This document shows, piece by piece, positions 12,201-20,806 of a stretch of 64,000 nt of DNA. Numbering within the stretch: position 1 is the stretch's first letter; each line of letters starts with the position of its first letter. The notes below the pieces were generated by a model, which did not search any database, was not told where the DNA came from, and saw nothing but the letters and a program-made list of their open reading frames with translations. This stretch comes from Amyloporia xantha (lineage: Eukaryota > Basidiomycota > Agaricomycetes > Polyporales > Adustoporiaceae): the NCBI GenBank assembly GCA_036971615.1, contig JAYKKR010000006.1, positions 434,001 through 498,000 on the forward strand, written 5' to 3'. A program made the position numbers and the translations under genes.

Positions 12201-12882
12201 CTCCACATGCAGGGCCCATCCGCTGTTTCTCAGCATCGCACTGAGGAGCGCCTGACGTGCTAGTAGCAAGCTCCGTATGTCTTGTTCTCTCCTCCGTCCT
12301 CTCAAATGTATTCAAGATGCGAGACCCTCCCTCCCGCTTTGATGCACTGCCTTCCGTACACCTATCCTCAACCGAGTATGCTTCCTCCTTCCGTGGATGA
12401 GTCTCGCCCAGTCCCGTTGTGTGTGACGTGTCAGATGGCGCTTGTCTCGTTATTAAGGCGTGTTCGTTCTTCCCTGGTCTCAACGTGATCGACACCATGC
12501 TCGTGCATAGTGTTGCGCGGAGTGGTTGAAGTAGAGGTGTCATATATATAGGCTGGACGACTCGGAGGTGGATAGGCTCTGGTAGCAAGGCTTGAAGGGT
12601 CCTGTACGCTGTCCCATATGTAGTAGGCCGCGCGCCGGCTGGTTCGCATGTCTGTAGGTTCAAAAAGTATTTATTCATAAGTCGTACTTGCCTCCCGTCG
12701 GCGTCGGCGCGACACTCGAGTTGAGCAGCCGCCATAACAGCCGTGCTTCTGAGCTGGGAGGCGTAAGACTCGCAGGAAGGTGGGCCCCTCGCGGTGGGCT
12801 CCAGTTGTAAGTCGTGACGGTGCGCCGTCCCGTGTGCGAATGTGTTCGTCCGAGGGGCTATGGGGGAGCTGCGAGCTTCCAA
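6262..12882 (-). CDS. Giant 2206-codon open frame spanning the whole LTR-element interior
   Basis: One uninterrupted frame from inside the 5' LTR to a TAA supplied by the first bases of the 3' LTR (6262-6264). The first methionine in frame precedes the primer site, so translation more likely starts at an internal methionine such as the one starting MNKYFLNLQ (about codon 68). Most of the product is low-complexity, rich in Ser, Gly, Glu, Arg, Thr and Ala, and built of degenerate repeats: RGSDAFDA occurs near codons 680 and 980, and another pair is near codons 1440-1560 and 1600-1720. The last 350 residues differ: a charged segment (EEHRAWRDRREARERAAWLQ), then WGKDWKSQLPPPFDWAQRAE, then a helical Trp/Tyr-containing end. 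No zinc knuckle, DSG protease or YxDD motif is present. I do not recognise the family; a Gag-like packaging protein is only an inference. Long frames on the opposite strand here are shadows. Confidence 0.7.
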   Translation of the reverse strand: MEARSSPIAPRTNTFAHGTAHRHDLQLEPTARGPPSCESYASQLRSTAVMAAAQLECRADADGRQVRLMNKYFLNLQTCEPAGARPTTYGTAYRTLQALLPEPIHLRVVQPIYMTPLLQPLRATLCTSMVSITLRPGKNEHALITRQAPSDTSHTTGLGETHPRKEEAYSVEDRCTEGSASKREGGSRILNTFERTEERTRHTELATSTSGAPQCDAEKQRMGPACGEEEPFLSSGGSGGVHSTAGAAFSTSRGPKHTGTVAEGTLFVDTGGTGSEGSTRAKRRESDGPAPDTARASPLSIAEHPSSPARLAALSSSGRVHGFSYPPTAEYVAGRSTGATSAREHPQTGTNPSPRNIPAFREEEECTCMDWDSSEDSAEPIAPTWGEAMGLVEISTLGQQAASVCPRTGSDEASIARVSWTVSSQKGARTYRSQAVSCERTPVEGASASYTSRRDVEGKRIGPAYGNEDPSPCLNGQSVLQTWRNVELSAGEAMGRGNEHTGQDAAALSSMFRRLGQVRPGDGGMSSVNTRGARESASERDRRQCVSSTSGGTRCVEEEGRVQEKPGRAKERREERGAGEWSGKLGTSELEKGGGEILTRTSPLKCSLFLPRNDDSAERIREGSRPFALLACESTRTSSRQTCGANRCVSGLAEATEPQLSGTDDLSVGGGTYTTDLVASRGSDAFDALRLEGELTVHWAGAEHTTGGTARAGVVREGASRVSSASKEAGTASLSKAQTSTVLAVPCDVAGAVCDGGCIDLRGELAGQLSQNAGVLKRAEKLLTANGAQAWGRDPSERQPATTPNILLSGKRVHQIREASTALRNDAESSIRRRDEGLTIHGTGPASTTGRTARIGTVIGEAPALDTRAAEENATGMEGRWRASSAAEGPGGDQAGAREERRRGTDEQPEGERLARDSGPEQQTAKALGKEERARRAAKGRTETVGEAGRALQVALPSALPVPDFPSLSPSPLFGLLPSRGSDAFDASRRAERLISEGVEPVRTASDTIDCVETAVDETVAVNMRYTEGRETEMGGRLCASSVSGGREETLRDEERGGGRDVQTARGQRERLGATSYAEPGGNAKGSSRGEERGDGAGKSTTGDNNGRALKLALSGAPPVPGFSTFSPSPWSEFFLYSVLDPHSCVWEPTGLGTISSSSTTFARARGAPIERFLTCSLPAYSSLPRWLRGFDLGIWRSLLAGGSTSTTTEGGRAAPFERQPTRPLSVLLWNGSYTGLGLRLSGELGVRTRDWASARRQGYGWKTLDLCSSARDNTYEHSSKTLTGTTWIRAPMGDYKRSAGNRGAFGSSWELGVARRVLVRCSRVGLRVGLVLYSALQGLRGTLGISSTTARGSVPSKLQQVLASGDKESVHDDGSRAYSRTTGTETQAGKLLSSSCREGARTTAMVSEGGEGIASGGRSLADREGKVSRDRQERMSGGEDGRGGEERGLGVRTASGNEVSRDEDRSGRGKVADIDALARNAREPAKIQARQLGLDTRGELAWPEDEDRAASTGRSDRVDRTDPREDEDRQTRRDLEPEGGKQRTGRQPDPGSVPSWLPGRVPSSMPAAGNKGVLNGTACAAADTEGREHVSVEQGGAIIVGGSEGEKSRASDKRGLANEEVMVSRDRTREREDGGEEQNLDAGAASANEASANGDESGGGRCADRDAFTRDAAGPTEIRAHLPCVSMRGEQAQRSDRETSARGDEANRVETGAGTGGSERGIEGAEGPDSTASSRSSPVSHTPAVEDTVSDSTRNAGLEERGTRGQMQNAPMAEGRTVGAANDEELNTGLRVPPTGDAPDEETTAVDQGADGRAPGGAGRSECTAGGSTSDTEDLNKLDQTMDKCWPGGVMGQEDRPSELAAMREGCRAANLSETASPWRAEGLLESTYETCGRDATAAGGMSGSSAGTDDEGSYRGAVDVRMEDNAANGAAGGGAHELDGEGGENACKNPLSPEEEHRAWRDRREARERAAWLQGVEELAEREWGKDWKSQLPPPFDWAQRAEPTELETPSLELLELFEEESVSLDVPGRANDEADGGSSDEPGEDLLETHQAEDDDALARESEVRQAGPPTSSTEGDTVYGLYVQEASPSVAEFPSLEKRAQVEELSGASWTLEDWHYARPVAVDSTGERKMLLDATISVADSTCPEWGEDVYQVLETRHEALLWFVKQCNDNFRNLADHVQVLQVQMEGLTGDSQYLSVKGV
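6267..6279 (-). promoter_or_regulatory. Polypurine tract of the nested LTR element
   Basis: On the minus strand the 13 bases before the 3' LTR are GAGTGTGAAGGGG, a purine-rich tract in the position used to prime plus-strand DNA synthesis. This fixes the element polarity as minus. Confidence 0.65.
12786..12803 (-). promoter_or_regulatory. Candidate primer-binding site of the nested LTR element
   Basis: On the minus strand, two bases after the 5' LTR, the sequence TGGAGCCCACCGCGAGGG begins. TGG matches the CCA end of a tRNA and the position is right for a minus-strand primer site. The tRNA cannot be named from the sequence alone. Confidence 0.45.
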
Positions 12883-13651
12883 AGGAAAGTGTGGTGGTGT
12901 GGAATGAGTGAAGGGTGGAACAACGTGCGAGACTCAGCTCTGTACTCGGAATGTGCTCCTTCCCAATAGTAGCGCCGCTGCGCTATGTCGAATCCCGGTG
13001 CAAAGCTCTGTCTGAAAAACCCAGAAAATGCCCGCTGGCACTCGATCGCTTCCCTCTGCCGCGTGTGGAGAGCCTCAGTATCGCAGTATCACAGTATCGC
13101 AGTAAAGTCGTATAGAGAGCCACTGCGACTCTACACTAAACCCGGTGAAAGAAAAGAAAGTACGCAGTTTGCCCTGCCGCTTGCAGAGCCCCGGTGTCGC
13201 AGTATCGCAGTATCGCAGTGTCGCAGTGTCGCAGTAAAAGACGTATAGAGTGCCGCTGCAGCTCTACACTAAGCCCGGTAAGAGAAAGAGAGTGTCTATT
13301 CCCCAGTAGTGAGATGTACAGGGAGTCCTAGTAGTATGGTACCAAGGGGGAACTGAAGAGCAAGCTACCTTCCGGCCACGTCGTCTACCCTCCGCTGACT
13401 AAGCGGAACGAAGCGGTGTCAGTCCGGAAGGAAGAATCGCAAAATCGGAATAAAGCGGAGGGAAGGGGAGGAAAGATAAGATAAAACACCAAAACCAATT
13501 AGATCAAAAATGCAAAATAAATGAGAATCAAATCGAACACCAAAGCTGTATGGTGGACACGGAGGAGGGAGGAACAACACCTGAGGAAGAGAGAGAATGA
13601 GATGCTTGCTTGTCCGTGCTTTCACCCCCCAGCCCGATACCTCTCCTTACA
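12806..13651 (-). repeat. LTR (5' LTR in element polarity)
   Basis: An 846-bp copy of 5420-6266. I see one missing G near 13322 and a G for A near 13438, about 99.8% identity. It would hold the promoter for the minus-strand giant ORF. It overlaps the first codons of that frame, and on the plus strand it supplies an artificial open start to the Gypsy pol frame. Confidence 0.93.
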
Positions 13652-13655
13652 GCGC

Positions 13656-16290
13656 AATGAAGGAGGAGCGTTTTTGATCCGGTCCACGCTCGCTGCCGTG
13701 CGCGCTGGGCCCTCCTCGAATCGATTTTCCGTACTACAATCCGCAAATGTATATGAAATAGATCATGGTTCGCAGCATTTTCATATTCCAGTACGAATAA
13801 TCGGCGAAAAACGGCAGAAAGACGTAATCGCCATGGTGGACAGCGGTGCCACCACGAAGTTTATTCACGAGCGGTTCGTAAAAGAGAACAACGTACGAAC
13901 ACGGAAGTTGGGGCGCCCCATTCCACTATATAACATCGATGGATCGCTCAACAAAAACGGAAGCATCACGGACGTAGCTGTACTACAGATGCAGATAGGA
14001 GACCATATCGAGAAGATGGTATTTACGGTAACGGACATCGGGCCTGAAGATGTTATAATCAGGCTCGATTGGCTTCGCGAGCATAACCCTGATATTGATT
14101 GGGAAAGTGGCTCGTTCAAACTAGATAGGTGCCCGGAGGCGTGTCAAGCCCGAAAGGTTGGCCAGGCAGAACAAGCAGCGTCTACGCGTGATACGGGGGA
14201 CAGGCCCACGGCGCAGAAACGTTTGCGGAAAGCCAAATGGTCAACCAAGGGCAAGGTACGTAGTAAGGTATCACCTGAGGAGGAACCAGAGTCGGATCCA
14301 ACGGTCGAATGGGACGAAGACGACCTTCTTGAAGCCTGGGAGCGTGGTGTCAACCTCCCGGGTGCTCCACAACTATATGTTGCAGCAGGACATACATATT
14401 CACAAGTCCTTGCTGAAGAAGAGTACAAGAAGCGAACGGTCCAAAGCGTCGAGGAAATGGTGCCGGAAAAGTTTCATGAGTTCTTAAAGGTTTTCTCCAA
14501 AGAAGCCTCGGAACGACTTCCGGAGTATAAGCCTTACGATCATGCTATAGAGCTGATTCCTGACGCAAAAATGTTCCATTCGAGGGTATACCCACTGTCG
14601 CACAACGAACAAGGCGAGTTAGACAAGTTCCTTAAGGAGCAGCTAGCCAAAGGTTATATACGGGAGTCGAAGTCACCTATATCCTCTCCCTTCTTCTTCA
14701 TCAAAAAGAAGGATGGATCACTTCGACCCGTACAGGACTACCGACGGCTTAACGAGATCACGGTCAAAAATCGTTACCCGCTGCCATTAATCTCCGAACT
14801 TGTGGACAAACTCAAAGGCGCCTCGATCTTTACAAAGTTCGACATTAGATGGGGGTATAATAACGTACGGATCAAACTCGGAGACGAATGGAAGGCTGCG
14901 TTTGTAACTAATCGAGGGTTGTACGAACCATCGGTTATGTTCTTCGGTCTCACCAATTCTCCGGCGACTTTCCAAGCGATGATGAATGACATCTTCGGAG
15001 ATCTCATCGCAGAAGGAAAGCTCACAGTCTACCTCGACGACATTCTCATCTTCTCCACGGATAAGCTGGAGCATGAGAAAGTCACCCGTGAAGTATTACG
15101 TCGCCTTCAGAAAAACGATCTCTTTCTGAAACCGGAGAAGTGCGAGTGGGACGTTCCTAAAACAGACTACTTAGGCATGATCGTAGGGAATGGTGAAGTG
15201 GCGATGGATCCTGCAAAGATCCGCGGAGTCATGGAGTGGCCCACCCCTCGGAATGTTAAAGACATCCAGAAGTTCCGAGGGTTTGCCAACTTCTATCGTC
15301 GCTGCGTCGCTTCATCAAGGATTTTGCAAAAATCACGCAACCCCTTGATCGTCTAACTGGGAACGTACCCTGGCAGTGGGGTGAGGAAGAGCAGTCTGCA
15401 TTCGAGGAGCTGAAACGCTGCTTTAGCACCACACCTGTCTTAGCACTGTATGACCCAGACCGGGAAACACGGCTAGAGGTGGATGCCTCTGGGTACGCAA
15501 CCGGTGGCGTACTTTCGCAAAAACAGGAGGATGGCAAGTGGCATCCGGTGGCTTACCGATCTCGAGGTATGGATTCTGCCCAGCGTAATTACGAGATCTA
15601 CGACAAGGAGATGTTAGCGATAATCGAAGCGTTGGAGGACTGGCGTCACTACCTCGAGGGTTGTCCTAACACGTTCGAGATCCTTTCGGATCATAAGAAC
15701 CTCGAGTATTGGCGCACAGCTCAGCATCTCACGCGACGACAAGCGAGATGGGCTCTATATCTGTCCCGCTTCGACTTCATTATCACTCACAAGTCGGGCA
15801 AGTCAAATGGAAAGGCTGACGCCTTGTCTCGTCGCCCAGACCTACAGGTTGGAGATGACGATGACAACGTGGATCAGATTGTCCTGAAACCGGAACAGTT
15901 CCGCATTTCCTCCACGCAGCGTGGGCATGCAGCAGTTGTGGCAGATTGATCGCTGCTGAAGCGAATTCGAGAATGTTCGGACAAGGATCGGGAGGTGGCG
16001 GACGCCCTAGAAAAGATTCAGAATCTAGGCCCGCCCCGGCTACAGCGCGACTTCACCGAGTGGAATGCCGAGCAAGGGCTTCTGCTGTTTCGAGGGTGCG
16101 TTTACGTCCCAAAGAATGCAGAGCTTCGGCGGGATATTGTCAAAATCCACCATGACGCACCTGCAGCTGGTCACCCTGGGCGAGCCAAAACCCTCGAGTT
16201 AGTATCGCGAAACTATTGGTGGCCGGGAATGTCCAAGTTTGTCAATGAGTACGTAAGCACCTGCGACACGTGCAACCGTACCAAGACATT
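13656..16290 (+). pseudogene. pol: Gypsy pol: protease, RT, RNase H, truncated integrase
   Basis: Replication enzymes of the Gypsy element. An aspartyl protease DSGATT lies at 13839. Reverse transcriptase runs from about 14520 with the FDIRWGYNNVRI region and the catalytic YLDD box at 15030-15041. After FANFYRR an 8-bp near-tandem duplication (15297-15304 and 15305-15312) shifts the frame. RNase H continues from about 15340 (VDASGYATGGVLSQ at 15480, then YEIYDKEMLAI and SDHKNLEYW). An in-frame TGA at 15947-15949 interrupts the linker. The integrase zinc domain follows (HHDAPAAGHPGRAKTL, then NYWWPGM and CDTCNRTK to about 16287). The integrase D,D-35-E core and chromodomain are absent because homology ends at 16290. 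The frame is -1 relative to gag, with a T5 run at 13671-13675 overlapping the gag stop. The product cannot be functional. Confidence 0.9.
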
Positions 16291-16760
16291 CATCAGGAAA
16301 AACACTTTTTCTCCAAGATGCTCTGAGACTTCACAACTTAATCAGAGCCTCTCAGACTGTCCTGGGTGGCTTTGGAGTCTCTGAGTTGCTCTGGTATACT
16401 CTGGGATGTTTCTAACCATAGTGCGCACTCTGAGATCACTTTGGCTGGCTCTAGATTGCTTCTATAATCTGTTATATTACCAGACAGTTTTGTATGCGTA
16501 TAAACTGGTCCAATTATTAACAAAAAATGTACTCATATTATCCAATACATTGTCCTTGGTCAAACCATGTTCAGCTGCTCTCCCAAAGTCTTGTGCATGG
16601 CTCACACACCAAGGACACGGCCGGTCACTGGACACTCAATCAACTAAGACGGTAGCCTCGACGACCTCCATGCCAGACACCTGCTTCGCCTTCAAGCATA
16701 GCACCTGAATAAAATGGCTGTGGTGAAAGCTTTGACCCTGATATGGGTCTGGGTAGGGAA
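16291..16760. repeat. Interspersed repeat beginning CATCAGGAAAAAC
   Basis: At the Gypsy truncation point a different repeat begins. Its first 40 bases match 61690-61730 with the same spacing: CATCAGGAAAAAC, then about 17 less similar bases, then GCTCTGAGACT. Beyond that both loci are rich in CTCTGAG/CTCAGAG words but diverge. No gene is evident. Confidence 0.45.
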
Positions 16761-16789
16761 TGCGAACGAACTCACCATCAAGAATGACA

Positions 16790-17095
16790 CAGGTCAAGGG
16801 CGAGAGCAAGGGCATCAACTCGGGCATCAAGGGCGAGAGCAAGAGTGAGAGCGAGAGCAAGGGCATCGAGGGCATCGAGGGCGTGGGTGAGAGTGAGAGT
16901 GAGGGCGTCGAGGGCGTGGGCGAGAGTGAGAGTGAGGGCGTCAAGGGCGTGGGCGAGAGCAAGGGCGTCAAGGGCGTCGAGGGCATGGGCGAGAGCGAGT
17001 GTGTTGAGGGCGTTGAGGGCATGGGTGAGAGCGAGGGCGTCAAGGTGAAGGCGAGGGTGAAGGCATTGAGGTGAAGGCAAGGGCGAGGGCGAAGG
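16790..17095. repeat. GGGCGAGAGTGAG-type minisatellite
   Basis: About 300 bp of imperfect repeats built from 6-bp multiples (GGGCGA, GAGAGT, GAGGGC, GTCAAG, GTGGGC), giving long open frames in several frames on both strands. Those frames are a by-product of a period divisible by three. No gene is assigned. Confidence 0.7.
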
Positions 17096-18204
17096 CTCGT
17101 TGCGGTTGTCGTTGCGATCCCATTCCCTATGCCTCGCGCCGTCGTTCAAGTCAGTGCTCACATGCCAGCACATTGCCACGCACCTGCTTTCACTCAGCCG
17201 TTGTGCTGGCACGGCCGCCAGACGCGGGTGCCAGAGACGGCGCCGGAGATGGTGGTGCGTCGGGAGGCACTAAGCATCTGCTCGGGATCTATACTGGAGG
17301 ACAGTGTGCGGCTGCTCTTGAGCATGCGCGCGGGAGGGAGTGCAGCGGGCGCGGAGACTGGCGGGAGTGAAACAGGCGTCTTCGGGCAAAACAAGGGCCA
17401 CGGAAGGGACTGCGATGGAGGCGGAGAAGCGGGTAAGCACGACGAGTGAACGGGAGGGGGCTGGAACGACAGAGAGGGTCAAACTCGAAGAAGGTGGGAG
17501 TGAAAAACTCACACCTACAACCCCTAACTGCCCCCGACCCGCGAAACGTGCACACGGCTACAGCAAGAACTCGCGCCCTCCGTCACGCTTCCCTTGCGCA
17601 GCGACGACAACGACGAGCCTGACGAGGACTGCCCACCGCGTCCCCGTCACCCCAACATCACCTGCACCTGCGCCCTCGACACGCGCATCGCCAAAATTCT
17701 CCAGGCCACTGCACACAATCCCATCGCCCTGTCTGAACTCAAGGAGGCGATCTCGTGCTTGCCTGCAGGCTCCCGCGCCGCCATCGAAGACACCGGTCTC
17801 ACGCTCCTCTGCCACGGCTATGCGTCGCTCTCCACCGCAGACTGGGTGAGCCTGCGCGCGCGTACCCAGCCCTGCGCTCTTGCTGACAGTCCCCCAGCAG
17901 GACAAACTGGAAGATCTTGCTCAGGCCTAAGGGTGCCAGAGAGGGCGAGGGTAAAGGGCGACAACAGTGAGTGCAATGACAGCAAAGACCGCAAGCACAA
18001 GTGCAACGAGGGCGAGCGCAAGGGTGATGAAGCCGCCGATGACGAAGGCGAGGGCAATGGAGCGGCCGATGGTGGGGAGGGGGTGTTGAACAGCTGGTGC
18101 TCGGGAGGCACAGCCTCTGCTTGTACACTGGGGGACAACACGCGGCTGCTCTTGAGCATGCGCATGGCAGAGAGCGGTGTGGGCGCAGAGACACACCATA
18201 CAGT
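17096..18204. other. Low-confidence coding and duplicated segment left of the composite element
   Basis: A plus-strand frame at about 17594-17850 (DDNDEPDEDCPPRPRHPN then ARIAKILQ-like helical sequence) looks protein-like, but I could not build a gene around it. On minus, 18120-17930 encodes a strongly hydrophobic run (IALAFVIGGFITLALALVAL) typical of membrane segments. Two segments of about 95-107 bp, 17254-17360 and 18097-18192, are related and on minus both begin with the residues MLKSSR, so this may be an old duplicated gene or repeat. Function unknown. Confidence 0.3.
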
Positions 18205-18215
18205 CACTATAGCCT

Positions 18216-18836
18216 ACTCTATAGGGAGAGATATGGGTGAAATTTTTATTACTTAGTAAGGAGAGCGGACGTCGGCCGACGCCATCGCTATAGCCTGCAG
18301 TGCAGGGTCGGCCGAGAGGGTATAATATAGCCTGTAGATACGGCGCGGCCGAGTGCGCCATATTTCCGTAGTATATTCTCGCCTTCAAGTAGCGTCGGCC
18401 GAGAGGGTATAATATAGCCTGTAGATACGGCGCGGCCGAGTGCGCCATATTTCTGTGGTATATTCTCGCCTGCAAGTAGTGTCGGCCGAGAGGGTATAAT
18501 ATAGCCTTTAGACACGGCGCGGCCGAGTGCGCCATATTTCCATGGTATATTATCGCCTTCAAGTAGTGTCGGCCGAGAGGGTATAATATAGCCTTTAGAC
18601 ACGGCGCGGCCGAGTGCGCCATATTTCCGTGGTATATTATCGCCTTCAAGTAGTGTCGGCCGAGAGGGTATAATATAGCCTGTAGACATGGCGCGGCCGA
18701 GTGCGCCATATTTCCGTGGTATATTATCGCCTTCCAGTAGCGTCGGCCGAGGGCTATAATATAGCCTTTAGACACGGCGCGGCCGAGTGCGCCATATTTC
18801 CGTGGTATATTATCGCCTTCAAGTAGCGTCGGCCGA
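18216..18836 (+). repeat. Left terminal inverted repeat: unique end plus six 87-bp units
   Basis: After a unique 90-bp end, 87-bp units start at 18307, 18394, 18481, 18568, 18655 and 18742, with a partial unit at 18828. Each contains GTCGGCCGAG, TATAATATAGCC, GCGCGGCCGAG and GCGCCATATTT. The period is divisible by three, so long open frames cross the array; they are not genes. Confidence 0.9.
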
Positions 18837-19039
18837 TGGTGGATGCAGTGGTATTCATATCGCGCATCATGGCGCGCCGCGCTTATGGGCCTGGTATGCC
18901 CACTGGGATGGTATTTTCATGGCGCGGTATCGGCGCCGCCAGGTCATGTGTTCGCGTATATTGGTAAAGCAACTCAATATTCTGTGACTACATTTTGTCC
19001 TTGATGCCAACGACATCGGAGTATATACTGTATAACGAA

Positions 19040-20806
19040 TTATATCTCGCCATTCCACATCATGGCTTCAACCCCAGTGGTCCCGTCCTGCGGTGGCTTG
19101 GCTGTGAGCAAGGATTTGATGGGCTGGTGCAGCTTCAAGATTGCGTTGGCGACGTCAATGTCCTCTTCTATACGTCGTAACCTCTCGCTCAGGGATTGCG
19201 CTTGAAGGAACATCAAGTTTTCTTCGCTTCCGCGAGGAAAACCTTCTATTGTTTTCTTTAGCGAATGGCAAATTGCGAGCGCAGAGTCATACCGAATTTA
19301 ATCTCGATGGCGTTCATGGCGCTATTGGGGGAGTGGCCTCTGCCATCATCAAAGTATGGATTCTCCAATTCTTTGCATATTTAAGTATGGTGAAAGGGTG
19401 AATTTCGCTGTACTTACTTGAGTCAATGATGTCCTCGTCGTGATCCAGAATGGGAGCGAGGGCGAAGGTACGAGGAGATCCTGGCCACGGTCTCTGAGCC
19501 GCTGACGGTGTGCCTCCAAGTCCTGGAGTGGTATCAGCATGACGATGAAGGCGATGGAGGGCTTTCACTTACCAGAGGACCGCGGGGTATGTTGTGCTCG
19601 TCCAACACCTCATTTATAATGTCAAGGTACTGTCTATGAGTATTCAAACACAAAGGCAAGAGAAAGCGAGGCAAAATACCTGGCGATTGAGTTGGATGAG
19701 GCGCTCATCCGCCATGTCAACATCGCCATCTTGGCTATGCGCAAGGTCGTGATCAAGTGCGCCGTCCATCCCGCCGTCCATCCCGCCGTCCACGCCGCCG
19801 TCCACGCCGCCATCCACGACGCCATCCATAGGCGCGCCTCTATCTTCAATAGTAGAGGAATGGAGTGTCAGTAGGAAATAGGTTTAAAAACATGAGTGTG
19901 GACATACCTGGGGATGGAGTGGCCGGGAGATCCAGCTGATCGCGGAGCTGGAGGACTGGAGACAGCGATGGCGACAAGTCGAGGTGTGCACGATGAGGGA
20001 CAGGCGACTCGAAGGTAGGCTGGGCGCTGTGCACTCGCTCTGGAGATGCCTCCAGGTCAAGCTGTGGACGGTGCAACGGGGTGTTTACCTGCGATGGCGA
20101 AAGGTCCAGGGCGGATCTAAAAGGTGAGGTCTGCATTCGCGATTGCGAGGTGAAATCCAACGGTTGTCTTGATAGCGAGGTATTCGGCGGTGAGGGCGAA
20201 ATGTTGAGCGATGGACGGAAGAGATCTATATCTTGGGAAGATGCCGACTGCATTGTGGGCCTACGTAGTTGAGGGGACGTTAATTGGGGAAGACGAGGTC
20301 CACACGTCTTTTTGAAGTAGGCGCGGACGGCGGTGGCGGCATATCGAGAGGAGTGCTACGTTGTGCAGATCCCCCTGAACGTTGGCAAGGTCAGGCGTTG
20401 GCGACATAGCAAAGCGAAAGTTTAGCGGCGGCGGGGATGGCGATGGCGATGCGGACAAATCGCCAAGCGTACGCGCTGGTGGCAGAGTGCGTGAAGGCGA
20501 AGGCGAAGGCGAAGACACCACATCCAGAATTGGGCGAGGAACATCCCCTCTGATGGGCGAGGAGTCGAAGTCCAGAGTTGGGCGAGGGACATCCCCTCTG
20601 ATGGGCGAGGACTCGAAGTCCAGGGTAGGGCGAGGGGCATCCCCTCTGATGGGCGAGGACTCGAAGTCCAGGGTAGGGCGAGGGCATCACCTCTGATGGG
20701 CGAGGAGTCGAAGTCTAGTATTTGGCGGGCTGAGGGGAGTGAGCGCAGGTTGGCGTGAGGATATCTACATGATGTGCTCACCTAGCTCGTCTGCGTGTTC
20801 CGACAT
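19040..20806 (-). CDS. Composite-element gene A: Ser/Pro-rich protein with coiled-coil C terminus
   Basis: Function unknown. The start is MSEHADEL at 20806, followed by an intron of about 52 bp, then tandem 16-residue repeats (RPTLDFDSSPIRGDV type, 20525-20720) and a Ser/Pro-rich region with DLSPS-like motifs. Further exons give an Asp/Gly repeat (DGGVDGGVDGGMDGG, about 19760-19820) and MADERLIQLNRQ, then YLDIINEVLDEHNIPRGPL. The last exon is a helical segment (LMFLQAQSLSERLRRIEEDI) ending at TAA 19040-19042. At least three apparent single-base shifts (last repeat unit near 20680, near 20270, near 19470) suggest the copy is decaying, unless they hide introns. It points toward the left terminal array. 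Confidence 0.55.
20525..20720 (-). repeat. 48-bp coding minisatellite in gene A
   Basis: Four units of 48 bp encoding a 16-residue repeat (TLDFDSSPIRGDVPRP type) on minus. The unit nearest the gene start lacks one base in a G run (GAGGGCATCACC versus GAGGGGCATCCCC), shifting the frame. Confidence 0.8.

Larger units (their letters stand above)
5416..13655 (-). mobile_element. Young non-autonomous LTR element carrying one giant ORF
   Basis: Two direct repeats, 5420-6266 and 12806-13651, both start TGTAAG and end CTTACA, and are flanked by GCGC at 5416-5419 and 13652-13655 (4-bp target duplication). The LTRs differ by one indel and one substitution that I can see, so insertion was recent. Polarity is minus: a purine tract GAAGGGG abuts the 5420-6266 LTR, and a TGG-initial primer-site candidate abuts the 12806-13651 LTR. 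The 6539-bp interior has no protease, reverse transcriptase, RNase H or integrase motif. It is filled by one open frame of 2206 codons. The element must therefore have used another element's enzymes. It sits in the Gypsy gag/pol junction. Confidence 0.9.
3000..16290 (+). mobile_element. Ty3/Gypsy LTR retrotransposon, truncated and interrupted
   Basis: Order is candidate 5' LTR, leader, gag, then protease, reverse transcriptase, RNase H and the integrase zinc domain, all on plus. The element is dead: stop TAG at 4413-4415 in gag, an 8-bp tandem duplication at 15297-15312 and stop TGA at 15947-15949 in pol, and no integrase catalytic core or 3' LTR. Homology stops at 16290, where an unrelated repeat begins. 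A second LTR element (5416-13655) sits between gag and pol. Excluding that insertion the remnant is about 5 kb. Confidence 0.85.

Noticed and set aside
13521..13655. Start of Gypsy pol inside the LTR, as the open frame suggests
   Set aside because: That part is LTR sequence of the inserted element; true pol sequence begins at 13656 after the target duplication.
16760..17212. Gly/Glu/Ser or Leu/Ala repeat proteins at the minisatellite
   Set aside because: All frames are open because of 6-bp periodicity; no start, splice or flanking domain supports a gene.
18288..18775. Repetitive proteins encoded across the 87-bp arrays (also 36391-36807)
   Set aside because: The period is a multiple of three, so open frames arise automatically; the same DNA forms the terminal repeats.
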